This document shows, piece after piece, positions 1-4,630 of a stretch of DNA of 6,840 nt. The notes beneath the pieces are model-generated. The model did not search any database, was not told where the DNA came from, and was given only the letters and a program-made list of their open reading frames with translations. Both the position numbers and the translations under genes were made by a program. This stretch comes from Pseudomonadota bacterium. Lineage in GTDB: Bacteria > Pseudomonadota > Alphaproteobacteria > Rhizobiales > Hyphomicrobiaceae. The number at the start of each line of letters is the position of its first letter. Position 1 is the first letter of the stretch. Location: assembly GCA_021813195.1 (NCBI GenBank), contig JAKALI010000224.1, forward strand, positions 1-6,840, in the 5' to 3' direction.

Positions 1-62
1 CGCGCGCTCCCCGACGGTATGATTATTTGAAAGCCGGCGTGCGGCACGCGATGGAGCGTTGA
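1..62 (+). CDS. pgsA: 3' end of probable CDP-diacylglycerol-glycerol-3-phosphate 3-phosphatidyltransferase (partial)
   Basis: Only the last 19 codons are in the window, read in the frame starting at base 3 and ending at TGA 60-62. The tail contains DYLKAGVRHAMER. An aromatic-x-Tyr-Leu segment followed by a short basic end resembles the C-terminus of PgsA, the inner-membrane enzyme that makes phosphatidylglycerol phosphate from CDP-diacylglycerol and glycerol 3-phosphate. Established knowledge adds support: pgsA commonly sits directly upstream of moaD-moaE in Hyphomicrobiales. The stop lies 4 bases before the moaD ATG, so the genes are probably co-transcribed. With so few residues the family call rests mostly on context. 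That a coding frame ends here is fairly likely; the name is tentative. Confidence 0.5.
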   Translation, partial: RAPRRYDYLKAGVRHAMER

Positions 63-66
63 AAGC

Positions 67-345
67 ATGGGGCAGAGCATATCCGAAACACGGCTCACCG
101 TGCGTTATTTTGCCTGGGTCCGCGAGAAGGTTGGCAAAGGCGCGGAAGAGGTTACGTTGCCGGGCGAGGTCGAAACTATCGCGGAGCTCATGAGATGGCT
201 CGGCGCGCGCGGTCCTGAATATGCCGAGGCGTTCCGCAATCCCGCGATCATTCGGGCCGCGATCGACCACATGCACGTCAAGCCCGAGATGCCCATCGGA
301 CGGGCCCGTGAAGTCGCGTTTTTTCCGCCGGTCACAGGAGGCTAG
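67..345 (+). CDS. moaD: Molybdopterin synthase sulfur-carrier subunit MoaD
   Basis: MoaD is the small ubiquitin-fold subunit of molybdopterin synthase. Its C-terminal glycine is adenylated by MoeB, converted to a thiocarboxylate, and donates sulfur to cyclic pyranopterin monophosphate in molybdenum cofactor synthesis in the cytoplasm. The 92-residue product begins its fold at LTVRYFAWVREKVG (about residues 10-23) and ends EVAFFPPVTGG. That end is the family signature with the obligatory Gly91-Gly92, and it matches the E. coli MoaD C-terminus. It is about ten residues longer than the usual 81-83, all at the N-terminus. The ATG at 67 is supported by GGAG at 53-56. The start lies 4 bases after the pgsA-like stop, and moaE follows 4 bases after its own stop, so the three look like one operon. 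Confidence 0.95.
   Translation: MGQSISETRLTVRYFAWVREKVGKGAEEVTLPGEVETIAELMRWLGARGPEYAEAFRNPAIIRAAIDHMHVKPEMPIGRAREVAFFPPVTGG
336..341 (+). promoter_or_regulatory. Shine-Dalgarno of moaE embedded in the last codons of moaD
   Basis: AGGAGG is a perfect anti-16S match, 8 bases before the GTG at 350. It decides the moaE start over longer in-frame options. The same bases form the two C-terminal glycine codons of moaD (GGA 337-339, GGC 340-342), so the residues essential for sulfur transfer also encode the ribosome site of the partner gene. Confidence 0.85.
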
Positions 346-349
346 CCGC

Positions 350-820
350 GTGGCCGTACGCGTGCAGAGCGAGGATTTCGACATCGGCGCGGAATGTGCC
401 GCGCTATCCCGCGGGCGTCACGATATTGGTGCGATGGTCACCTTCACGGGGCTCGTGCGCGGGGATTCAGGCGGCCGCCCGCTGGTTTCCATGACGCTCG
501 AGCATTACCCCGGCATGACCGAGGCCGAACTCGCCCGCGTCGAAGCGGAAGCCAGCGCGCGGTGGCCCTTGCAGGCCTGTCTGATCATCCACCGTATTGG
601 CACGCTTGGGCCGGGCGAAAACATCGTCCTTGTGATCACGGCCTCTGCCCATCGCCGCGCAGCCTTTGAAGCGGCGGATTTTTTGATGGACTATTTGAAG
701 TCCCGCGCACCGTTCTGGAAAAAAGAGGTCTTTGCTGATGGCGAGGTCCGATGGGTCGACGCGCGCGAATGCGACGCAGCGGCTGCAGCGCGTTGGGCGG
801 GCTCAGGCAGCGCCTCGTGA
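350..820 (+). CDS. moaE: Molybdopterin synthase catalytic subunit MoaE
   Basis: MoaE forms a heterotetramer with MoaD and inserts two sulfurs into cyclic pyranopterin monophosphate to give the dithiolene of molybdopterin. The 156-residue product has the family blocks in order: GAMVTFTGLVR (27-37), LEHYPGMTE (50-58), RIGTLGPGE (82-90), SAHRRAAFEA (99-108) and DYLKSRAPFWKKE (114-126), then RWVDARE (134-140). Lys117 and Lys124 align with the active-site lysines Lys119 and Lys126 of E. coli MoaE; Arg102 and Arg37 also align with conserved residues. Length is close to the E. coli protein. The start is GTG at 350, chosen for the ideal AGGAGG; the frame stays open upstream only because it shadows moaD. 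It is probably translationally coupled to moaD. A good terminator follows 61 bases after the stop. No key residue is missing. Confidence 0.96.
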   Translation: MAVRVQSEDFDIGAECAALSRGRHDIGAMVTFTGLVRGDSGGRPLVSMTLEHYPGMTEAELARVEAEASARWPLQACLIIHRIGTLGPGENIVLVITASAHRRAAFEAADFLMDYLKSRAPFWKKEVFADGEVRWVDARECDAAAAARWAGSGSAS

Positions 821-861
821 GGCGGTCCAGGCTTGGGACGTTCTGATGAAATGACAAAATT

Positions 862-878
862 GAGCCCGGGTCGGGCTC
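862..878 (+). repeat. Short perfect inverted repeat after moaE
   Basis: GAGCCCG (862-868) and CGGGCTC (872-878) pair perfectly over 7 bases around a 3-base loop. No T-run follows, so on its own it is not a classical terminator. It sits just before the better terminator at 882-904 and may form a tandem structure with it, or protect the 3' end of the moaDE message. Confidence 0.45.
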
Positions 879-881
879 CAC

Positions 882-904
882 CGGCGGCATTGCGCTGCCG
901 TTTT
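882..904 (+). terminator. Rho-independent terminator of the moaDE operon
   Basis: CGGCGGC (882-888) pairs with GCTGCCG (894-900) over 7 bases, with one G-T(U) pair, around the loop ATTGC. TTTT follows directly at 901-904. GC stem, small loop and T-run are the standard intrinsic terminator layout. It separates moaDE from the amidase, which then needs its own promoter. Confidence 0.72.
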
Positions 905-918
905 AACTCCTCATTAAC
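903..918 (+). promoter_or_regulatory. Full CtrA-type binding site upstream of the amidase
   Basis: TTAA (903-906), seven bases, then TTAAC (914-918). This is an exact match to the consensus TTAA-N7-TTAAC of the alphaproteobacterial cell-cycle regulator CtrA. TTAA is rare in this G+C-rich window (six seen by eye), so a correctly spaced pair in a short intergenic gap is notable. The first half overlaps the T-run of the moaDE terminator. It lies about 115 bases before the chosen amidase start, where it could overlap the -35 region of a promoter. I could not identify a convincing -10. Regulation by CtrA is inferred. Confidence 0.6.
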
Positions 919-1033
919 GTTTACGCTTCCATAACAAAGCCAGATGCTGACCCGGAAAGCGCCATCATCTCCGGGCAAGCTTCAGACTTTCCCGGTGGTT
1001 GAATCGTATTGCGTCGACGGGGGTCAAAATACG

Positions 1034-2389
1034 ATGGTTCGAGGGATTGCGCGGCTCACGGCCGCTCCCGTCCTATTGCACACGCTGATGGGGCTCGCAT
1101 GCGCGAGTCTTTTGCCCGGCTTGCCGGCGCTGGCCAGCGAGTCGCCGACGGCCTCGACGAACGAGGCCATGAGCGAAGGAAACATGACCCACGGGCTAGC
1201 GAAAATGGCGGCGGCCGTTTCGCGCAATTCGGCCCTGCAGGGTGATGTTCAACGCACCCGCTTTCTGATCGGACTGGATAAGTCCGTGACGTTTACGGTG
1301 CTTTCTCTCGGCAATCCCAATCGGGTGGTCGTGGAATTGCCCGATGTGCCGCTACGTTTGCCGCAAGCCCCAGGGAACGAACCTGTCGGTCTCGTCAAAG
1401 CCTTCCGCGGCGGTGTGGCGGGGCCTGGAAAGCTGCGGGTCGTGATTGACGTGACCGAGCCCGTAGTGGTCGAAAGCGCCAAGATCGAGAGCGATTCATC
1501 GGGCACAGTTCGCCACTTGGCGCTCGAGATCATTCCCACCGCTGCCACCGTCCAGGCGGCAGTCGCCAAGAAACCGCTGAAGTCCAAGCCTTTCGCGCTG
1601 GGCGCCGCAGGCATTCAACCTCCGCTGCCCCAGCCAGCGCGCCGTCCCGACGAGATCGCAAAGACGGCCTACAAGCCCATCGTGGTGATTGACCCCGGTC
1701 ACGGTGGACACGACACCGGAGCCGTCAAGAATGGCACCGTCGAAAAGGACGTCGTGCTCGCCTTCTCGAAGGTGCTGCGTGACAAACTTGAGGAGACCGG
1801 GCGCTACAAGGTCTTGATGACGCGCGATACCGATCGTTTCATTGAGCTCGATGAACGCCGTGCTTTTGCAGAACGCCACAAAGCCGCGCTCTTCATCGCT
1901 GTCCATGCGGACTACGCCAACACCGGCGCACGGGGCGCGACGATCTACACTCTGCGCGAGAATGTTGCCGATTCTCTGAAAAAATCGGCAAAGGGCGAAG
2001 TGCAGCGCGACGTCCTCTCAGAGAACGAGATAGCCACGGTTCAAAAGACCAGCAGCTCAGCAGATGTTTCGGCCGTGCGTGAAATTCTCTCTGATCTTGC
2101 CCAACGCGAGGTCGATGCCACGCAAGAGCGTACCTCTCTCTTTTCCCGGTCGGTGATCGAGTACATGGGGTCCTCGACCAGCATGCGCGATAAGCCAGAT
2201 CAGCAGGCGGCGTTCCGTGTCCTCAAGACGGCAAAATTTCCTTCTGTCCTCATTGAACTCGCCTACGTGACGAACAAGGAAGACGCCCGCCTCCTCCAAT
2301 CGTCGGAGTGGCGCAACAAAGTCGCCGATTCGATCAGCACCGCCGTCGAAAACTATTTCAGCCACCAGCTGGCTCGGCTGCCCATGTGA
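1034..2389 (+). CDS. AmiC-type N-acetylmuramoyl-L-alanine amidase (AMIN + Amidase_3)
   Basis: A periplasmic zinc amidase that cuts the bond between N-acetylmuramic acid and L-alanine of the stem peptide; AMIN-bearing members split septal peptidoglycan during daughter-cell separation. From ATG 1034 the product has 451 residues. Residues 1-34 form a signal peptide (MVRGIAR, hydrophobic core, PALA then SES). An AMIN-like beta domain covers about 74-170, then a Pro/Lys linker. Amidase_3 covers about 215-445. Zinc ligands are His223 (DPGHGGHD), Glu237 (TVEKD) and His291 (AVHAD); the catalytic glutamate is Glu408 (LIELAYVTN). A polar helical stretch (about 305-375) sits where AmiB and AmiC carry the helix that blocks the active site until an EnvC- or DipM-like activator binds. 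An upstream in-frame ATG at 944 lacks a ribosome site and would bury the signal peptide; 1034 has GGGGG at 1019-1023. A CtrA-type site lies upstream. Confidence 0.92.
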   Translation: MVRGIARLTAAPVLLHTLMGLACASLLPGLPALASESPTASTNEAMSEGNMTHGLAKMAAAVSRNSALQGDVQRTRFLIGLDKSVTFTVLSLGNPNRVVVELPDVPLRLPQAPGNEPVGLVKAFRGGVAGPGKLRVVIDVTEPVVVESAKIESDSSGTVRHLALEIIPTAATVQAAVAKKPLKSKPFALGAAGIQPPLPQPARRPDEIAKTAYKPIVVIDPGHGGHDTGAVKNGTVEKDVVLAFSKVLRDKLEETGRYKVLMTRDTDRFIELDERRAFAERHKAALFIAVHADYANTGARGATIYTLRENVADSLKKSAKGEVQRDVLSENEIATVQKTSSSADVSAVREILSDLAQREVDATQERTSLFSRSVIEYMGSSTSMRDKPDQQAAFRVLKTAKFPSVLIELAYVTNKEDARLLQSSEWRNKVADSISTAVENYFSHQLARLPM

Positions 2390-2393
2390 TACC

Positions 2394-2423
2394 GGGGCCG
2401 AGCACAATCTCTTCTTCGGCTCC
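2394..2423 (+). terminator. Hairpin just after the amidase, possible terminator
   Basis: GGGGCCGA (2394-2401) can pair with TCGGCTCC (2416-2423) over 8 bases, with one G-T(U) pair, around a 14-base loop. It begins 5 bases after the amidase stop. No T-run follows, so it is at best a weak intrinsic terminator or a 3'-end stabiliser. From 2424 to 2547 I see only a weak 5-base inverted repeat (GCAAC 2518-2522, GTTGC 2529-2533), and no gene. Confidence 0.35.
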
Positions 2424-2547
2424 TCCCACATCTGACCCTTCAAATGCGCGCGCAATGTCTGGGGTCCGAGCGCTGCGACGGTTGCGCCGCGCGGCCGCCC
2501 CCAGGCGCGATCTAGCCGCAACATTCCCGTTGCAGCCCACTAACAAT

Positions 2548-2555
2548 CGTTAATG
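2548..2555 (-). promoter_or_regulatory. CtrA-like half site upstream of mraZ
   Basis: CGTTAATG on the + strand is CATTAACG on the minus strand, the same octamer found in the CtrA-type site before the amidase (912-919). A second TTAA at the 7-base spacing is missing; the nearest partner on the minus strand is TTAG at a 6-base spacing. It is therefore only a half-site candidate. It lies directly beside the mraZ promoter region and the MraZ-box array. Confidence 0.3.
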
Positions 2556-2590
2556 ATCCATTGACACCCATAGAATTCCATGTCATCCCA
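2556..2590 (-). promoter_or_regulatory. Putative MraZ operator: four TGG[G/A]N boxes at 10-base period
   Basis: Read on the minus strand, the pentamers are TGGGA (2590-2586), TGGAA (2580-2576), TGGGT (2570-2566) and TGGAT (2560-2556), each separated by exactly five bases. The E. coli MraZ operator is known as direct TGGGN repeats separated by 5 bases, bound on one DNA face by the ring-shaped MraZ oligomer. Spacing and core agree here, with four units, two of them TGGA instead of TGGG. On the + strand a further ACCCG at 2596-2600 keeps the phase and could be a degenerate fifth unit. The array covers the TTGACA box at 2561-2566, so bound MraZ would be expected to repress its own operon. The sequence pattern is seen directly; function is inferred. 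Confidence 0.68.
2561..2566 (+). promoter_or_regulatory. Candidate -35 element of the mraZ promoter
   Basis: TTGACA is the sigma-70 -35 consensus. No clear -10 occurs at 16-18 bases; CATAAT at 2589-2594 looks right but is 22 bases away. TAGAAT at 2571-2576 could instead be the -10 of a promoter whose -35 falls at about 2548-2553. Either promoter would be covered by the MraZ-box array. The promoter region is likely; the exact elements are not settled. Confidence 0.35.
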
Positions 2591-2763
2591 TAATTACCCG
2601 ACCGCACCGGGTAGGGACCCGTGGTGTGGCGCCGGCTCGGAGAGAGGGCCCGAGCCCCGAGCGACCGCCACGGCCCACCGGTTCGGAGGCGCCCCGAGGT
2701 CCTTTTCGCAGGGGGCTATGGAAATGTGCGGGTGGCGTCGAGCGTGAGGTGCGCAACCGGGGG
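2591..2763 (+). other. Long G+C-rich leader of mraZ with nested inverted repeats
   Basis: About 170 bases lie between the promoter candidates and the mraZ ATG, with no credible long gene. Several complementary segments can fold. GGCTCGG (2634-2640) pairs perfectly with CCGAGCC (2650-2656) and is nested inside GTGGCG (2626-2631) with CGCCAC (2666-2671). CCGTGG (2619-2624) with CCACGG (2668-2673) is a competing alternative. CGGGT (2609-2613) and ACCCG (2617-2621) form another small hairpin. It could be a regulatory leader or simply G+C-rich DNA; I recognise no known RNA family. Mutually exclusive pairings are what a switching leader would show, but this is inference. Confidence 0.35.
2724..2747 (+). 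other. Possible 7-codon upstream ORF before mraZ
   Basis: ATG at 2724 reads Met-Cys-Gly-Trp-Arg-Arg-Ala and stops at TGA 2745-2747. AGGGGG at 2710-2715 lies 8 bases upstream, a better ribosome site than mraZ itself has. A second in-frame ATG at 2718 would give 9 codons. The stop overlaps GAGGT (2746-2750), the only Shine-Dalgarno-like sequence near the mraZ start at 2764, so termination here could deliver ribosomes to mraZ. So short an ORF can easily arise by chance. Confidence 0.25.
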
Positions 2764-3234
2764 ATGGACCGCTTTGTCTCGACATTCACGAACAAGATCG
2801 ACGCCAAAGGGCGGGTTTCGATCCCCGCTTCGTTTCGTGCCGTCCTCGAGCGCGACGGATATGCCGGCGGGATCTATTGTTACCCTTCGCTCGATGCTCC
2901 AGCGCTCGATGCAGGCGGCGAGAGACTTGCGAAAAAAATCGATGGGCTTCTCGCGGGCCTGCCGGATTATTCGAACGAGCGCGATGAACTGTCTGTCGCG
3001 CTCTATGGCGACGTCCAGATCCTTGCCATCGACAGCGACGGACGTATCGTCCTTCCTCAGTCGCTTCGCACCCACGCCGGTCTCGACGCCGAGGTCACAT
3101 TTGTCGGGCTTGGTGACAAGTTCCAGATGTGGGCGCCGCAACGCTTCGACGAACGCCGTCGCTTGGCGCGCGAAAAAGTCCAGGAGCATCGCAAGCTGCT
3201 CGGCGCCTCACGCCATGGCGAACCGGGCGCATGA
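2764..3234 (+). CDS. mraZ: Transcriptional regulator MraZ
   Basis: First gene of the dcw cluster. MraZ is a nucleoid-associated DNA-binding protein built of two SpoVT/AbrB-like swapped-hairpin halves that assembles into a ring; in E. coli it represses its own operon and RsmH counteracts it. The 156-residue product opens MDRFVSTFTNKIDAKGRVSIP and carries both signature D-x-x-G-R motifs: DAKGRVSIP (13-21) and DSDGRIVLP (90-98). Arg17 matches Arg15 of E. coli MraZ, needed for DNA binding. THAGLDAEVTFVGLGDKFQMW (103-123) is also typical, followed by a charged C-terminal helix. The frame is open upstream to a GTG at 2626, but that stretch is Arg/Pro/Gly-rich and unlike the family, so ATG 2764 is chosen. 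Its ribosome site is weak (GAGGT, 13 bases away). The stop overlaps the rsmH start. A putative MraZ operator lies about 175 bases upstream. Confidence 0.95.
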   Translation: MDRFVSTFTNKIDAKGRVSIPASFRAVLERDGYAGGIYCYPSLDAPALDAGGERLAKKIDGLLAGLPDYSNERDELSVALYGDVQILAIDSDGRIVLPQSLRTHAGLDAEVTFVGLGDKFQMWAPQRFDERRRLAREKVQEHRKLLGASRHGEPGA

Positions 3235-4262
3235 CAAAAAAGCGCCACGCCCGAACCTCCAGTAGCAGCCGCAGCGAAAAGTCTGCTGCGGAATCAAAGG
3301 CCCACTTCGCGGGAGCGCACATTCCCGTTTTCCTGAACGAGGTATTGGCGGCGCTCGAGCCACGGGATGGCGAAACCTATATTGACGGGACGTTCGGAGC
3401 GGGCGGCTATACGCGCGCCATCCTCAAGGCCGCCGCTTGCCGTGTGATCGCAATTGATCGAGATCCGACGGCCATCGCCGCCGGTCGAGCGCTGGAAACG
3501 GAATTTGCCCCGCGGCTCCAACTCGTCGAATCCACATTCGGCAAGATCGCAGAGATTGCTGCCCGCTGCGGGTTCGGCCTCGTCGACGGTATCGTCCTCG
3601 ATATCGGGGTGTCTTCCATGCAGCTGGATCGGCCAGAGCGGGGCTTTTCGTTTCAACACGACGGTCCGCTCGACATGCGCATGAGTGCAACGGGCCGAAC
3701 CGCCGCCGAAATTCTCAACACGTTCTCCGAAGAGGATATCGCCAACATTCTCTACAAGTTTGGCGAGGAACGCCGCTCGCGCGCGATTGCCCGAGCGATC
3801 GTCAACAGGCGGGCTTCGGTGCCATTCCAGAGAACTGGCGAATTGGCTGATCTCATCCTGGGCGTTTTCCATGGGCGCCGGGAGAGCGGGCGCCATCCCG
3901 CGACGCGCGCCTTTCAGGCCCTGCGGATCTATGTCAACGACGAATTGGGGGAGTTGACGCGCGCCCTGCACGGCGCGGAGCAATGCTTGAAGCCGGGCGG
4001 CCGTCTCGTCGTCGTCACCTTCCACAGTCTGGAAGATCGGATCGTGAAGCAGTTTCTTGCCGAGCGAGCGGGCAAGCATGATCGCGGGTCGCGCTATATG
4101 CCCGAGCGATTGGTAAAATTGCCCTCACCAAGTTTCCGGATTGTTAACTCAAGTGCGTTAACTCCTCAGAAAGGTGAATTGGACGTGAACCCACGTTCCC
4201 GCTCGGCACGCTTGCGGTCCGCCATACGCACCGATGCCCCAGTGTGGCATCGCGTGGATTAG
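3231..4262 (+). CDS. rsmH: 16S rRNA (cytosine-1402-N4)-methyltransferase RsmH (MraW)
   Basis: S-adenosylmethionine-dependent enzyme that methylates N4 of C1402 in the decoding centre of 16S rRNA. The 343-residue protein starts with a polar Ser/Lys/Arg-rich extension of about 29 residues. The conserved core then begins at HIPVFLNEVL (30-39). SAM motif I is DGTFGAGGYTRAIL (52-65), followed by the acidic loop IDRDP (75-79). DIGVSSMQLD and ERGFSF...GPLDMRM (124-151), FHSLEDR (264-270) and NPRSRSARLR (320-329) are the other family blocks; all are intact. At 343 residues it is longer than E. coli RsmH (313), partly because of the N-terminal tail. The start at 3231 is chosen because its ATGA overlaps the mraZ stop, implying translational coupling; no strong Shine-Dalgarno is present. 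A 70-base gap separates it from ftsL. Confidence 0.97.
   Translation: MTKKRHARTSSSSRSEKSAAESKAHFAGAHIPVFLNEVLAALEPRDGETYIDGTFGAGGYTRAILKAAACRVIAIDRDPTAIAAGRALETEFAPRLQLVESTFGKIAEIAARCGFGLVDGIVLDIGVSSMQLDRPERGFSFQHDGPLDMRMSATGRTAAEILNTFSEEDIANILYKFGEERRSRAIARAIVNRRASVPFQRTGELADLILGVFHGRRESGRHPATRAFQALRIYVNDELGELTRALHGAEQCLKPGGRLVVVTFHSLEDRIVKQFLAERAGKHDRGSRYMPERLVKLPSPSFRIVNSSALTPQKGELDVNPRSRSARLRSAIRTDAPVWHRVD
4143..4164 (+). repeat. Two GTTAACTC direct repeats inside the 3' part of rsmH
   Basis: GTTAACTC occurs at 4143-4150 and again at 4157-4164, a 14-base period. The second copy belongs to TTAACTCCTCA (4158-4168), an 11-base string identical to one in the amidase CtrA-type site (903-913). 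Each copy has a TTAAC half site, but the spacing is N10, not the N7 of CtrA. They lie about 170-190 bases before ftsL and could mark an internal promoter, or be chance within codons for Val-Asn-Ser and Leu-Thr-Pro. Confidence 0.4.
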
Positions 4263-4332
4263 CAACCGTCGTCCGTTGCGGGTGAAATCCTCGGTTCGCA
4301 GCCGCTCACTTCGGTCCTTCCGGGAGTTGATC

Positions 4333-4620
4333 ATGCGTACCCTCAACGCCGCCGCATTCCTGCTCGCCCTGTCCAGCGCCTTTCTTCTCTATGGGCTGAA
4401 CTACGATACGCGCCTGAAGGAAAGCGAACTCCATGCGCGAGAGCGCGAGGCGGAGCGCGCGCGTGCGGACATTGCCGTGCTGAGAGCAGAGCGCGCACAT
4501 CTTGCGCGGCCTGAGCGCATCGAGCCATTCGCGCGGGCGCAAGGTCTGGAGCCCCTGGCAGCCCGGCATCTGCTGCCAGGCTTTGCGAGCGACATGGCGA
4601 CCGGCTCGACGTCCCGCTGA
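4333..4620 (+). CDS. ftsL: Cell division protein FtsL
   Basis: Small bitopic inner-membrane protein that, with FtsB and FtsQ, links and activates the septal synthase FtsW-FtsI. The 95-residue product has a very short cytoplasmic end, one membrane segment (about 5-22, NAAAFLLALSSAFLLYGL), and a charged heptad-like coiled coil (about 26-58) rich in Glu, Arg and Ala. It then has the typical RPERIEPFARAQGLEP (59-74), the P-x-R-I-x-x-x-A-x-x-x-G-L pattern of FtsL. Sequence conservation in this family is poor, so the call rests on size, topology, that pattern and position between rsmH and ftsI. The frame extends upstream to an ATG at 4234 inside rsmH, but ATG 4333 has GGGAG at 4322-4326, 6 bases away, and puts the membrane segment at the N-terminus. 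ftsI follows 10 bases after the stop. Confidence 0.9.
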   Translation: MRTLNAAAFLLALSSAFLLYGLNYDTRLKESELHAREREAERARADIAVLRAERAHLARPERIEPFARAQGLEPLAARHLLPGFASDMATGSTSR

Positions 4621-4630
4621 GGCCGAGAGC

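Noticed and set aside
221..349. moaE starting at ATG 221.
   Set aside because: This would overlap most of moaD; the GTG at 350 has a perfect Shine-Dalgarno and begins at the conserved MoaE N-terminus.
2561..2594. TTGACA to CATAAT as a standard sigma-70 promoter.
   Set aside because: The spacer is 22 bases, too long for a functional pair; only the -35 was kept as a low-confidence candidate.
2626..2763. N-terminally extended mraZ beginning at GTG 2626.
   Set aside because: The extra 46 residues are Arg/Pro/Gly-rich and unlike any MraZ N-terminus; the family starts at MDRF-type sequence, here at 2764.
2621..3265. A 214-codon open frame on the + strand overlapping mraZ.
   Set aside because: It is a shifted frame over mraZ with Ser/Arg-rich low-complexity translation, typical of a G+C-rich shadow.
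3294..4079. A 261-codon open frame on the minus strand.
   Set aside because: It lies wholly opposite rsmH, whose motifs are intact across the region; no ribosome site or recognisable domain.
4262..4279. Inverted repeat GCAAC...GTTGC at the rsmH stop as a terminator.
   Set aside because: Only five pairs with an 8-base loop and no T-run; a similar weak repeat occurs at 2518-2533, so it is probably chance.
4234..4332. ftsL starting at ATG 4234 inside rsmH.
   Set aside because: It adds 33 basic residues ahead of the membrane segment and lacks a ribosome site, whereas 4333 has GGGAG 6 bases upstream.
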